Positions 46,878 to 56,559 are shown, numbered from the stretch's first letter. The stretch is DNA of 64,000 nucleotides from CAVVEC01 sp963770485 (GCA_963770485.1 CAVYPX010000005.1:176240-240239); one strand, 5' to 3'. The notes: generated from the sequence alone by a model not told the origin. A program made the numbers and translations.

Positions 46878-46957
46878 ATGCCCTGGGGACCGAAGCGCAG
46901 TTTGAAGAAATCTGTTTGAATTGTGAAATCAATTCTTACGCCCCCGCCACGCTGTAA
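46878..46957 (+). CDS. pqqA: PQQ precursor peptide PqqA (frame broken once)
   Basis: The C-terminal part FEEICLNCEINSYAPATL is the hallmark of PqqA: Glu and Tyr of E-I-N-S-Y are the residues crosslinked to form pyrroloquinoline quinone. The expected start, M-P-W-G-P-K-R, is encoded from ATG 46878 but one frame away; adding one base near 46898-46900 gives a 25-residue peptide of normal length and pattern (M-x-W...P). Without that base the frame could start at ATG 46850 as a 35-residue form. It lies directly before pqqB. No clear ribosome site was found. Confidence 0.8.
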
Positions 46958-46966
46958 GCTGTAAGG

Positions 46967-47889
46967 ATGCGATCAGAATCCTGGGCTCGGCTGCGGGCGG
47001 AGGCTTTCCGCAATGGAACTGCAATTGCTGCAACTGCCACGCTTTGCGCGCCGGGACTTTCCGGGGCAAGAGCCGCAGCCAAACTCAGGTTGCCGTTAGC
47101 CACGACGGCCGGACCTGGTTCCTGTTAAACGCTTCTCCCGACCTGCGCGCGCAGATTGAGGCGACGCCTGCCCTGCATCCTCGCAAGGCCGGGCGGGATT
47201 CTCCCATTGGCGGCGTCGTGCTCACCAGCGCCGATCTCGATCAGGTTGTGGGCCTGTTGTCGCTGCGGGAATTGCAGCCGTTCCGTGTCTATTGCGCCTC
47301 ATCTATAAGGCGCATTCTGCAGGAAGACAATACTGTCTTTGCCATGCTGAATCGCGTACCCAACCAGGTTTCGTGGACCGAGATTCGCCCCGGCGAAAGC
47401 TTCGCCTTGACTGCAGGAAATGACTCAGGCCTGTCTTGCACGGTATTCTCCTTGGGGAACCGCTATCCGGCGTATGTTTCGCCGGAACGAGCGGCAAGCC
47501 TTGCGCCTGCCGAAGCTTTGCTGGGTTTGGTGGTGGGATCGTCGTCGGGTGGGGGGCTCGCTTATCTGCCAGCGGTTCCGGCGCTGGACGGCTCACTGTT
47601 GCAGCGCCTGGAAACGGCGGACATGCTTCTGTTCGACGGAACTTTCTGGAATGACGACGAACTGATTCAGGTGCAGGGAAGTGGCTCGACCGCGCGTAAA
47701 ATGGGACACATCCCCATTTCCGGGGCGGAAGGAAGCTTGCGCAAGCTGGCCGGATTGCGGCATCCGCGCAAGGTGTTTGTTCACGTTAATAATACCAATC
47801 CCATGCTGGATGAATCCGGTCCAGAGTATCGGGAGGTCCGGGCGGCCGGTTGGGAGATTGCCGAGGATGGATGGGATCTCCAACTGTAG
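46967..47889 (+). CDS. pqqB: PqqB, metallo-beta-lactamase-fold PQQ protein (5' frame break)
   Basis: Ten bases after pqqA, ATG-CGA is followed by ILGSAAGGGFPQWNCNCCNC, the conserved PqqB start with its cysteine cluster, but one base is missing near 46970-46975. The rest (RAGTFRGKSRSQTQVAVS, VVLTSADLDQVVGLLSLRE, LLFDGTFWNDDEL, HIPISG, VHVNNTNPML) is intact, for about 306 residues in total. PqqB belongs to the MBL superfamily and acts late in PQQ formation. Translation from TTG 47044 alone would lose the first strand and cysteines. Similar breaks occur in neighbouring genes. Confidence 0.85.
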
Positions 47890-47920
47890 GGCTGCTCCGC
47901 AGTCACGGCGGGTATTCTGA

Positions 47921-48026
47921 ACCACAGAGGACACGCAGGACGCTGAGTCCGAATTCAAACCACAGAGGACACAGGGGACACGGAGGTCATGAATTCTTGA
48001 ACCACAGACGCGACGGGAGGACACCG
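47921..48026. repeat. Degenerate ACCACAGAGGACAC repeats
   Basis: Three related units (starting 47921, 47959 and 48001) between pqqB and pqqC. The first two share ACCACAGAGGACAC; the third is ACCACAGACGCGACGGGAGGACAC-like and supplies the GGGAGG ribosome site for pqqC. This is a familiar intergenic repeat type. Confidence 0.6.
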
Positions 48027-48028
48027 AG

Positions 48029-48787
48029 GTGAAGTCTGCTGCGGAAGCCGCGGATAATTCCAGCTTGCTTTCCGCGGAAGAATTGAAGGCCCGGCTGCGG
48101 CGGGTCGGGGAAGAGCGCTATCACTATCGGCATCCCTTTCACCTCATGATGCACGAGGGCCAACTGAGCCGCGGGCAACTGCAGGCTTGGGCCCTGAATC
48201 GCTATTACTACCAGAGCCGGATTCCTATCAAGGATGCCATCATTCTTTCCCGCAGTGACGATGCGAATTTTCGCCGCGCCTGGCGCAAGCGTGTGGTGGA
48301 TCACGACGGTACGGCCACTCAGGAGGGTGGAATCGAGCGCTGGATTCGCCTGGCGGAAGCCACCGGACTCGATCGCGAGCGCGTCACACGCTGCGATGAG
48401 GTGCTGCCTGCGGTGCGCTATGCGGTGGATGCTTATCTGGATTTGGTGAAAAACCGTACTTTCCTGGAGGCTGTGGCTTCGTCGTTGACCGAGTTATTTT
48501 CGCGTGACCTGATTGCGTTGCGCATGGATCGTCTGCGCCAGCATTATTCGTGGCTTTCCGGCGGGCTCGATTATTTTACGGCGCGTCTCGATCAGGCTCC
48601 GGAAGATGCGCGCTTCGCGTTGCAATGGGTGACCGAGCACGCGCCGACGCGATCCGAGCAGGAATTGGTGATCGGAGCCTTGCGGGCGAAGTGCGATATT
48701 CTCTGGGCGCAACTGGATGCCCTGTACTTTTCCTATGTACAGCCGGGATGGCCGCCGCCCGGCGCCTTCCGGATTCAGGAGTCCTGA
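48029..48787 (+). CDS. pqqC: PqqC, pyrroloquinoline-quinone synthase
   Basis: 252 residues, the usual PqqC length. It carries the family pattern ERYHYRHPFHLMMHEGQL, LNRYYYQSRIPIKDAIILSR, VDHDG and SSLTELFS. The enzyme is a cofactor-free oxidase that catalyses the final ring closure and oxidation to PQQ in the cytoplasm. GTG start 8 bases after GGGAGG. pqqD begins two bases after its stop. Confidence 0.95.
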   Translation: MKSAAEAADNSSLLSAEELKARLRRVGEERYHYRHPFHLMMHEGQLSRGQLQAWALNRYYYQSRIPIKDAIILSRSDDANFRRAWRKRVVDHDGTATQEGGIERWIRLAEATGLDRERVTRCDEVLPAVRYAVDAYLDLVKNRTFLEAVASSLTELFSRDLIALRMDRLRQHYSWLSGGLDYFTARLDQAPEDARFALQWVTEHAPTRSEQELVIGALRAKCDILWAQLDALYFSYVQPGWPPPGAFRIQES

Positions 48788-48789
48788 TC

Positions 48790-49065
48790 GTGCCTCGCCC
48801 CGCCGACTCGAGCCAGCCTCGCTTCGCCTCGGGTTGCCGATGGGGCACGCAGGGCGAAGAGCGCGTAGTCCTTTTTCCCGAGGGCATGATCCGGGTGCAG
48901 GGCACGGGCCAGGACATTTTGGAACTCTGCGACGGGCAACGCACCGTTCAGGGAATCGTCGCCGCATTGTCGGAGCGGTACCACGGCGCTGATCCGGTAA
49001 AGATTCGCGAGGACGTGAGCCGGTTCCTCGAAGCGCTGCAGCAGAAGCGTATCGTCGATTATTAA
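48790..49065 (+). CDS. pqqD: PqqD, PQQ peptide chaperone
   Basis: 91 residues: EERVVLFPEGMIRVQGTGQDILELCDGQRTVQGI..., typical PqqD length and composition. PqqD binds the PqqA peptide and presents it to the radical-SAM enzyme PqqE, encoded next. GTG start directly after pqqC; the longer open frame back to 48550 only overlaps pqqC. Confidence 0.92.
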   Translation: MPRPADSSQPRFASGCRWGTQGEERVVLFPEGMIRVQGTGQDILELCDGQRTVQGIVAALSERYHGADPVKIREDVSRFLEALQQKRIVDY

Positions 49066-49092
49066 CTGCGGACTACTGACGGCAGACCATTG

Positions 49093-50175
49093 ATGATTCC
49101 AAACCCATTGGCGCTGATTGCCGAGATCACGCATCGCTGCCCCCTGCATTGCGTGTACTGCTCCAATCCTTTGCAGATGGTAGCGGCGAAGACCGAGCTG
49201 GCGACGGCGGAATGGATTCGAGTATTTGAGGAAGCCAGTCGCCTGGGAATTGTGCATCTCCACCTGACCGGCGGCGAGCCGGTGGCGCGCGCCGACCTGA
49301 AAGAACTGGTAGAGGGTGCGCACGCGGCGGGACTTTATACCAATCTGATTACGTCGGGAATCGGCTTACCGGAAACACGGCTGGCCTCGTTGGTGGACGC
49401 CGGGCTCGACCATATCCAACTGAGTTTCCAGGAGGCGAAGGACGAGCCAGCCAACTGGATTGCCGGAGCAAAGGCGCACGCCCACAAGGTCGCGCTCTCG
49501 CAGGCGATTCGAAAGTTTCGCATCGCTTTCACCGTGAACCTGGTTGTTCACCGTCAGAACCTGGATCACATCGAGGAGATGATTGGATTTGCGGAGCAAC
49601 TTGAGCCCGAGCGCTTGGAGATTGCCCACGCACAGTATTATGGCTGGGCGCTGAAGAATCGTGACACCCTGCTTCCCACCCGTGAGCAACTGGAACATTG
49701 CTTGCGCATTGTGGAAGCCGCGCAGGAACGGCTCGCGGGCCGCATGAGAATTGATTGTGTGGTTCCGGATTATTACGCCAGGTACCCCAAGGCGTGCATG
49801 GGTGGATGGGGGCGGCGGCTGATCCTGATTGATCCTTGCGGGCAGGCGTTGCCGTGCCATGCTGCCGGAGTGATTCCGGGCATGACGTTCGCCAGCATAC
49901 GCGAGCAAACGCTGGAATGGATTTGGAGAGAATCCGCGGCCTTCCAGAAATTCCGGGGAGAGCAATGGATGCCCGAGCCATGTCGCAGTTGCGAGCGACG
50001 GGCTGAAGATTACGGTGGTTGCCGATGCCAAGCCTTCTTGATCACCGGCGACGCGAGTGCTACCGACCCAGCCTGCTCGCTTGCGCCCAGTCATCACTTG
50101 ATCGAAGGTGCCCGGCACAGCGCTCAATCCAATGGCGCTCCGGTCTCGTGGGCTTACCGGCCGAATCCTGAATAG
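49093..50175 (+). CDS. pqqE: PqqE, radical-SAM enzyme of PQQ biosynthesis
   Basis: 360 residues. Radical-SAM cluster Cys16-x3-Cys20-x2-Cys23 (RCPLHCVYC), glycine-rich HLHLTGGEPVARADL, and C-terminal SPASM cysteines (PCHAA, PEPCRSCERRAEDYGGCRC). It joins the Glu and Tyr side chains of PqqA by a carbon-carbon bond. It begins 27 bases after pqqD. ATG 49093 is preferred over the adjacent TTG. The cluster order pqqABCDE is complete; no pqqF-type protease and no PQQ-dependent dehydrogenase lie in the window. Confidence 0.95.
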   Translation: MIPNPLALIAEITHRCPLHCVYCSNPLQMVAAKTELATAEWIRVFEEASRLGIVHLHLTGGEPVARADLKELVEGAHAAGLYTNLITSGIGLPETRLASLVDAGLDHIQLSFQEAKDEPANWIAGAKAHAHKVALSQAIRKFRIAFTVNLVVHRQNLDHIEEMIGFAEQLEPERLEIAHAQYYGWALKNRDTLLPTREQLEHCLRIVEAAQERLAGRMRIDCVVPDYYARYPKACMGGWGRRLILIDPCGQALPCHAAGVIPGMTFASIREQTLEWIWRESAAFQKFRGEQWMPEPCRSCERRAEDYGGCRCQAFLITGDASATDPACSLAPSHHLIEGARHSAQSNGAPVSWAYRPNPE

Positions 50176-50323
50176 AGTATTTTTCCCTATCCCGCCTGCT
50201 AAACCCCGTGGGTGTAACCTTGAGCTTGTCACAACCAGCTGTGACGCCCCTCCTGTTCACGGACGATGACGGAGTGAACAATATGAGGTATATTCCAGAA
50301 GCTAGCTGGAAGGAAGGTCACCC

Positions 50324-52477
50324 ATGTCGCTTACAAAAAGCTCTCTCAAGGGTGCGGCGGGAGCCGCACTGGTTCTGGTCTCACTCGGCATAGCCTCGGT
50401 CCTCATCGCTTCCAAAGTGAGCGCCGCCCCACAAACTGCCTCCGCAGACACCACGACCTTCGCCGCACCGGTAAAGTGGTCGTCCATCGGCCCGCGGGAT
50501 GCTGCCGGGGCGAGCGGCAAGCTAAACGCTTTTGCCTATGTGGAGAGCAAACCCTCCGTGATGTATATCGGTGGAGGATGGGGCAACACCCCGAAGGAAT
50601 CGCCATCGCAGATGGGAATCTATCGCACGACGGATGGTGGAGCACACTGGATAGCGGCCAACCAGGGCCTCACCAACCCCGATGGCACCATTTCATCCGT
50701 CGTCAATAGCCTGTGGCTGGATCAGACGAATCCGTCCGTGGTGCTGGCGTCCACCGAATTCGGCGGGACGTTCAAGTCCACTGACGGCGGCAAGACCTGG
50801 AAAAACGTCGATCGCGCCGAGTCCACTCGATTCTCACTGGCTGGGAGCAACCTTTACGTGGCCAGCAGGAAAGGAGTGCTGCTATCGACCGATGACGGCA
50901 GCACGTGGACGATTTCGCTGCCTCTAACGGAAGGAGCGACCACGGTGGTTACAACCGCCGGTTCCACCTTCGCTGGATCCACCAGCGGAGATGTTTACCA
51001 GCTCTCCGGGTCCTCTTGGACAAAGCTGGGGCACCCGGGGACCGGACCCATCCATGACCTTGCCGTGGATCCCTTTAACACCAAGGTGATCTACGCGAAC
51101 ACGGATGACAAGGGCGTTTGGAATGAGGCTCTGTACGCTTCCATCGATGGCGGCTCTTCCTGGACCTCTGTTAACTGCCAGTGCTCGATCGGGCCGCAGG
51201 CCATCGCTTTCAGCAATGTGACACCTCACCGCATTTTCATGGGCGATGACGGCAGCGGTGCGATTCTGTATTTCAAGGGCGATGGCAACTCGAATCCGCA
51301 GATCTCTTATGGCGCTGGCGGAACATCCGATGTGAGATACGTCATTCCCGTGACGGGCAAGAGCAAGTCGGATGATGCTTGCTATGTCCTGGAGGATCAG
51401 GGACTGTGGTTCACTGCGACGTGCAGTTCGGGAGGCGTCTCTGGCCTGAGCCTGCAGGTCAACAACACTCTGGTTTACTACGTTGCGGTGTCGCCGGATG
51501 GCCAGGGCGTTGCGGCGCCGCTGCAGGACAACAACTCGACTTCCAGCACGGATGGCGGCAAAAACTGGATTGGAGGCCCGGTGTATGAGGGTGGAGAAGC
51601 GACGTACGATCCGGACAACTCCGGGTACTGCTACATTGCTCACCCCGACGTTGGGCTGTACATCTCAAAGGACAAATGCGGAAGCTTCAATGGCACTGGG
51701 AGCATCCTTCCCGAGTCGCTCACCTTCGACCCGTCCAACAAAAATACCATCTACGCGGTGGACATTGCGACGAACCGGGTGGAGAAAAGTACCGACAAGG
51801 GGAACACGTGGAACTCCGCCGGGTGGAACTTCACAAACCCGTATCAGGTAGCAATAGCGCCAAGCGACGCCAAGAGCGTCGTGGTGGCGACCGGCACGTC
51901 AACTTCAGCCTCGAAGCTGTTTTATAGCCACGATGGCGGAAAGACTTGGAAGCAATCCAAAGGACTGCCTAAGACGCAATGGGTGTCGCCGGCCACAATC
52001 TATTTCCCCACCCACCGATTTTATGCGGCATTTGACTCCAAGGATGCGCAGACCATCCTGTTGTCCGATCATGATCCCAAAACCGACAACGTGCTGATGT
52101 ACGGCAGCACGGATGGCGGGCAAACCTTTACGCTTGTTAAGACCTTCGCGCAGCCAAAGACGCAGCGGCATTGGCCGATGATCCAGTTCCCACCCGAGGA
52201 GATGCACCCGCATCCCGGCATCTACTACAATGCCACACGCTTTTACGCGAATCGTGTGGTCTTCAATCCAACCCCGTCAAGCGGCGACCCGGCGGTAGCT
52301 GTCACCACCCGTTTCGGCGCTTTTCTGTCGCGAGACTTGGGAACGACGTGGGAGCGGATTGACACAACAGCCATTCCACATCACTTCATCGGAGCGGCCT
52401 GGAACGCGCAGGGTTACCTGTACCTGGCTTCCTTCGGAGAAGGGATCATTCGCACCACCAAGCCGATTCAGCCGTAG
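50324..52477 (+). CDS. Secreted BNR/Asp-box repeat protein
   Basis: 717 residues. Signal peptide ending KVSAAP, then Asp-box repeats (YRTTDGGAHW, KSTDGGKTW, LSTDDGSTW, YSHDGGKTW, YGSTDGGQTF), giving one or two beta-propellers as in exo-sialidase-like and plant photosystem-assembly-like proteins. No catalytic set recognised. AAGGAAGG lies 7 bases before ATG 50324. Not related in obvious operon terms to the pqq genes before it (148-base gap). Confidence 0.8.
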   Translation: MSLTKSSLKGAAGAALVLVSLGIASVLIASKVSAAPQTASADTTTFAAPVKWSSIGPRDAAGASGKLNAFAYVESKPSVMYIGGGWGNTPKESPSQMGIYRTTDGGAHWIAANQGLTNPDGTISSVVNSLWLDQTNPSVVLASTEFGGTFKSTDGGKTWKNVDRAESTRFSLAGSNLYVASRKGVLLSTDDGSTWTISLPLTEGATTVVTTAGSTFAGSTSGDVYQLSGSSWTKLGHPGTGPIHDLAVDPFNTKVIYANTDDKGVWNEALYASIDGGSSWTSVNCQCSIGPQAIAFSNVTPHRIFMGDDGSGAILYFKGDGNSNPQISYGAGGTSDVRYVIPVTGKSKSDDACYVLEDQGLWFTATCSSGGVSGLSLQVNNTLVYYVAVSPDGQGVAAPLQDNNSTSSTDGGKNWIGGPVYEGGEATYDPDNSGYCYIAHPDVGLYISKDKCGSFNGTGSILPESLTFDPSNKNTIYAVDIATNRVEKSTDKGNTWNSAGWNFTNPYQVAIAPSDAKSVVVATGTSTSASKLFYSHDGGKTWKQSKGLPKTQWVSPATIYFPTHRFYAAFDSKDAQTILLSDHDPKTDNVLMYGSTDGGQTFTLVKTFAQPKTQRHWPMIQFPPEEMHPHPGIYYNATRFYANRVVFNPTPSSGDPAVAVTTRFGAFLSRDLGTTWERIDTTAIPHHFIGAAWNAQGYLYLASFGEGIIRTTKPIQP

Positions 52478-52905
52478 GTTCGTGGATGGGCCCGGACACC
52501 GCTGATGCGGCTTCGAGAAGACGAGCGCACTTCCACGAAGTCACGGTGTTGGCGTAGTGCGAAATAGCAGGTTCTTGATTATCGATTGAGTATCTAGATG
52601 GCAGAGGCAGTCAAAGCCGACAAGGCACGTTATTCACATCATGGCGTCGAGAAGTGATTGGGATGGGACGTTCGATGATGGCTCGCCCGTGCGGTATGCA
52701 TGGTCACGATAGCGAGCGGTTGGCGGCTCGAAAAATCGGAAAATCCTAACCAACTTCGGCGTCTTCGGTAAGTAAGCCCGGACAACAGGCCACGAGCGCG
52801 AAGCCGGCCTCCGCGTTCCGTGGGAAGGCAGGGCCGTGGGAGAGTCTGCCACCCCCTTTCCGGATGTGCCTTCGAGGCAACACTCTGAGGCCGGTCCGTC
52901 TTCTG
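52478..52905. other. Gap without a supported gene
   Basis: No gene with a good start or known motif. A leftward open frame (52634-52852) is rich in Arg/Pro and unsupported. Nothing else seen. Confidence 0.45.
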
Positions 52906-53469
52906 CTACGCCAGCATGCTACGCTCCGGCACTGAAGCGCTGGCGATTACTGCTAAAACCCCGGTCCCTCGGGATACGCTGGCAAATCGGGCGGGCGTGC
53001 TGGCAATTTCATCGAACACCGTCCCACAGCCGCTGTAGCAGGCGGTGTCGCCACCGCTAGAGGCCGTGCCATAGAGATTCCCCGCTTTGTCCCGGACCAC
53101 CGCTCCCAAGGGAAATCCTCCGTCGGCCCCTTCCGTGAAGTTGTACAGCACGGTTTCGGCGCCACTGGAATCCACCTTAAACACCACGCCGTAGTCAGAG
53201 GAGCCGCCGTAGTAGCCGGTGCCATAGAGGTTGCCCTTATTGTCCCGAATCAACCCGGCGTAAGGGCCGGCCCCGCCCGACGCCCCTGTGAAGTTGTAAA
53301 GTACGGTGAAAGTCTGCGCTTGCGCCGATTGGGGTGTAACGACTCCTAACCCAAGCACGACTACTAACGTCAGAGCGGCGCTTGCGGCGAGTGCGTGCAT
53401 GTTGAGCGGCTGATAGATTGACTCGGAAAGTTTGGAAGCTGTCTTACCAGGCCCGGAAAGCAGTTTCAT
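52906..53469 (-). CDS. Truncated GloVer-type repeat protein
   Basis: 187 residues. Signal-anchor (ALAASAALTLVVVLGLG), then GloVer repeats: FTVLYNFTGASGGAGPYAGL, NKGNLYGTGYYGG, YGVVFKVDSSGAETVLYNF, AGNLYGTASSGG, CGTVF. Full family members have many more repeats; here the repeat pattern stops at CGTVF and the last 35 residues look foreign, so the gene is truncated or fused. GGGAG precedes ATG 53469. Exported protein of unknown role. Confidence 0.7.
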   Translation of the reverse strand: MKLLSGPGKTASKLSESIYQPLNMHALAASAALTLVVVLGLGVVTPQSAQAQTFTVLYNFTGASGGAGPYAGLIRDNKGNLYGTGYYGGSSDYGVVFKVDSSGAETVLYNFTEGADGGFPLGAVVRDKAGNLYGTASSGGDTACYSGCGTVFDEIASTPARFASVSRGTGVLAVIASASVPERSMLA

Positions 53470-53558
53470 GGAATTCTCCCTCAAAAGTCGTTCACTGCGT
53501 TGAGACTACCGACTCTTTCCGCCGCCACCGCGGGACGCCCTCAGCACCGAGAGCCAAC

Positions 53559-54989
53559 ATGCCGAGCGATGCGGGCTGCAGAATGTCTGGAAGGGGACTG
53601 GTCAAGGAAGTCCCGGGCCCGGGATCTCTGCCACAAGGCGCCGCTCTTGTGGCGTTTGTTCGATACTCTGAGCACGACTTTCAAAAGCGTGAAACAAGTA
53701 AGGTGATTTTGGAGCCAGTTCCTTCGTATGCCGCATTTGTGTTGCGGGCAGGAAAGCAGGAACCGGAATTCGTGCAACTGGGAAGCGCTCGCAAGATCGA
53801 AAGCCTGTTGGCTGTGTGGCGACGCGACATCGCACGACCGGCCGAGGCCAATGGCTTATCCGCAAAAACAGACGAGAACACCTACCGTCGCTCTGGCGCA
53901 GCACTCCGCCGAAGGATTTGGGACCCTCTCGTACCCGAACTCGGCGATGCGAGGGAAGTATTGGTGGTGCCAGATGCTGCGCTGCATTTGGTTAGCCTGG
54001 CTTCGCTGCCGGTTGGCAATTCGGAGTACCTGATCGAGACTGGACCGTTGATCCATTACCTTTCTACAGAGCGCGATCTGGTGCCTGCTGAATCTCGTCA
54101 CGGCGAAGGTATTTTGGTGGTCGGGAATCCAGCATTTGATCAAGCCGGAAAAGTTGTCGTGGCCTCAAATCAGCAAGCCGTTCCAACGGGCAGGAGGAAC
54201 GGCACGGGTGTAACGCTGCTCCGCGGTTTGCGCTCGGCGTGCGGAACGTTTCGGACTCTCCGCTTTCCTCCCTTGCCCGCTTCGCAGCAGGAAGCAGAGA
54301 AAATCGCCGCTGTGTGGAAGAGATCCGCAGCGGGAAAAGGCGCTCGCACAGACGTTGGACCTCCGGGTCAGCCGAGCAGCGGCGAATTGCGGCAAGTGAC
54401 CGGTGCAGACGCGAGCGCGGAAGCCTTTGAACAGTATGCTCCGGTCCATGTGGCGACCCATGGATTCTTCTTGGAGGGCAGCTGTGAATCGGTGGTGCAA
54501 CGAGGACTTGATGCCAGCAAGCAGAATCAAGGCTTCCTGCCAGCAACCGCCGAAAATCCTTTACTGTTGTCCGGACTGGCGTTTGCAGGGGCAAATCGTC
54601 GGACGTCGGCAAAGCGGGATGAAACTGACGGGATTCTTACCGCAGAAGAGATTGCCGGAATCAACTTAGAGGGCGTGGACTGGGCCGTGTTATCCGCATG
54701 TGACACGGGAGCGGGCGAGATCAAAGTGGGAGAGGGGGTCTTCGGGCTGCGGCGGGCGTTCAAAGTGGCCGGTGCAAAGACGGTCATCATAAGCCTGTGG
54801 CCAGTCGAGGACGAAGCCACACGACAATGGATGGCAACGTTGTACCGCGAGCACTTCTTAAACGGGAAAGACACTGGGGAATCGGTACGTGCTGCGAGCA
54901 TGCAGATTCTCCGACAACGTCGGGCGAAACACCAGACCACCCATCCGTTCTACTGGGGAGCCTTCATCGCTGCTGGAGACTGGCGCTAA
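53559..54989 (+). CDS. CHAT-domain caspase-like protease, 5'-truncated
   Basis: About 476 residues, almost only a CHAT domain. The catalytic pair is visible: His301 in VHVATHGFF and Cys381 in LSACDTGAGE. GVFGLRRAFKVAGAKTVIISLWPVEDE and HPFYWGAFIAAG complete the family pattern. CHAT proteases normally follow TPR repeats; here the N-terminus begins at the LPQGAALVAFVRY strand right behind the divergent GloVer gene, so the TPR part seems to be lost. Start uncertain (ATG 53559 or 53586). Whether it is active, and its target, are unknown. Confidence 0.8.
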   Translation: MPSDAGCRMSGRGLVKEVPGPGSLPQGAALVAFVRYSEHDFQKRETSKVILEPVPSYAAFVLRAGKQEPEFVQLGSARKIESLLAVWRRDIARPAEANGLSAKTDENTYRRSGAALRRRIWDPLVPELGDAREVLVVPDAALHLVSLASLPVGNSEYLIETGPLIHYLSTERDLVPAESRHGEGILVVGNPAFDQAGKVVVASNQQAVPTGRRNGTGVTLLRGLRSACGTFRTLRFPPLPASQQEAEKIAAVWKRSAAGKGARTDVGPPGQPSSGELRQVTGADASAEAFEQYAPVHVATHGFFLEGSCESVVQRGLDASKQNQGFLPATAENPLLLSGLAFAGANRRTSAKRDETDGILTAEEIAGINLEGVDWAVLSACDTGAGEIKVGEGVFGLRRAFKVAGAKTVIISLWPVEDEATRQWMATLYREHFLNGKDTGESVRAASMQILRQRRAKHQTTHPFYWGAFIAAGDWR

Positions 54990-55263
54990 TGGCGCTTTTG
55001 CGAGAGAACTCAGACGCAAGTCTTTTCCCGCGATTGCCTCTGCCGGGGAGTCCTTGGGGGGCCACCTTCGTAGCCAGGATGGGCAAGGCAATTCTCAAAG
55101 AGTGTAACGGCCTGATAGTGTCAACCGACCGACTAACCGAGCACTCTCATGACCCAAAGGACCTTGCCCACAGGGGTTCCCGTTCTCAATTTGGTGTAGA
55201 ATACGTGCGCTCACGAATGGGCCGTCGAAGTCGCCTAGTTGCCATTCTCAAAAGGAGTACGTG

Positions 55264-56487
55264 ATGAAGCCTTCCGTTGTAATCTCTAGCAGCACTGTGA
55301 TCGCTTTGTTGTTGGGCGCGTTTTTGTGCCCAGTCTTTGCTCAAACCTGGCCGCTGTTCACTCCTGACGGACGCCCGATTGTGATTCCGGAATCGAGTAT
55401 CCCGCACCCGGGCCATATCCACACGAACTACTTCTTCGCCAATCGACCTGGGCGGAATCCAGCCGGACCGGATCCCGGCGACGAGACGCCAGCTTCAGTG
55501 GCCTGCGTGTACAAACTGGTGAAGACGATCCCCGGCTGCCCGATTGCCACCAGTAAGAACCTTCCCACTGGCGGGGTGGGCGCCATCGCGATTGTTGATG
55601 CAGGCGACTTGTCGACCGCCAAGCAAGACCTCCACGCGTTTTCCAGCTACTTCGGCATCCCGGATGCCGACTTCCACAAGGTTTATGTCAATGGCAAAAA
55701 GCCGCCTGTCTATCAGGGCTGGGACGGTGAAGAAGCACTGGACATCGAGTGGGCACATGCCATGGCCCCTAAAGCCAAGCTGTTCCTGGTTGAGTCCTAC
55801 CTGTGCACCTCCAACAAGTGCAACACTGATCCCACCTGGGAAGCGGTTAAGGTGGCGTCAGGGTTGGTGGCCAAAAACGGCGGCGGCGTAATCAGCATGA
55901 GCTGGGGCGATGGGGAGTGGGCCCAGGAGCGGCAGTTTGACCATTATTTCACCACGCCGGGAGTGGTCTACTTTGCCGCCAGCGGCGATGGAGGGATTGG
56001 CTACACCATTCATCCCGGAGCATCGCCCAACGTGATAGCGGTTGGCGGAACGTATTTTGAGCGCGACTCCAACGGCAACTTCCTGGACGAGTACTACGAT
56101 GACAACTACGACGGCGGCGGCGGGGGCATCAGTCCGTACGAACCCAGGCCGAGCTATCAGGACATTATCAAGAATATCGTCGGCGACTACCGTGGCATTC
56201 CAGACCTCGCTTCTCCTTTCTGCTTTGCCCCGATTGTCCTTTACGGGAGTTGGTATACAGCCTGCGGAACGAGTTGGAGCTCGCCGACCGTGGCTGGGAT
56301 CGTCAATGCCGCCGGCTCGCTGAAGAAGTCGACTAAGGATGAGCTCACGATGATTTACAAGGAATACGGCAACCCCAAGGAGTACAAAGCCGAGTTCTAC
56401 GACGTCACTAAGAGTGATTCGCACTGCATGACGGGTTGGGACGAGTGCGCCGGCGTGGGTTCTGTGCGAACCTACAAGGGCAAGTAG
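55264..56487 (+). CDS. S53-type (sedolisin-like) peptidase without prodomain
   Basis: 407 residues. Signal peptide ending PVFAQ, then directly the catalytic fold: Glu156-x3-Asp160 (EEALD), oxyanion Asp242 (AASGDGG), Ser337 (CGTSWSSP). The long pro-kumamolisin domain seen in the peptidase at 754-2400 is absent, and the C-terminal segment is shorter with an extra Cys pair. It may be self-active, assisted by another protein, or non-proteolytic. AGGAG sits 6 bases before ATG 55264. Confidence 0.85.
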   Translation: MKPSVVISSSTVIALLLGAFLCPVFAQTWPLFTPDGRPIVIPESSIPHPGHIHTNYFFANRPGRNPAGPDPGDETPASVACVYKLVKTIPGCPIATSKNLPTGGVGAIAIVDAGDLSTAKQDLHAFSSYFGIPDADFHKVYVNGKKPPVYQGWDGEEALDIEWAHAMAPKAKLFLVESYLCTSNKCNTDPTWEAVKVASGLVAKNGGGVISMSWGDGEWAQERQFDHYFTTPGVVYFAASGDGGIGYTIHPGASPNVIAVGGTYFERDSNGNFLDEYYDDNYDGGGGGISPYEPRPSYQDIIKNIVGDYRGIPDLASPFCFAPIVLYGSWYTACGTSWSSPTVAGIVNAAGSLKKSTKDELTMIYKEYGNPKEYKAEFYDVTKSDSHCMTGWDECAGVGSVRTYKGK

Positions 56488-56559
56488 ATCGGGCATTGGG
56501 CGGGTCTGCAGAGGAGCGGACCTGCCCACAAAACTACCAACACTGGTCGTGGTGCATCC

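Noticed and set aside
53418..53558. N-terminal extension of the CHAT open frame
   Set aside because: Lies over the 5' end of the opposite GloVer gene and reads as basic low-quality sequence unlike TPR repeats.
53559..56487. Defence system built from CHAT and S53 proteases
   Set aside because: No nuclease, effector, CRISPR or TIR-like partner is nearby; the CHAT gene is truncated and the S53 protein is secreted.
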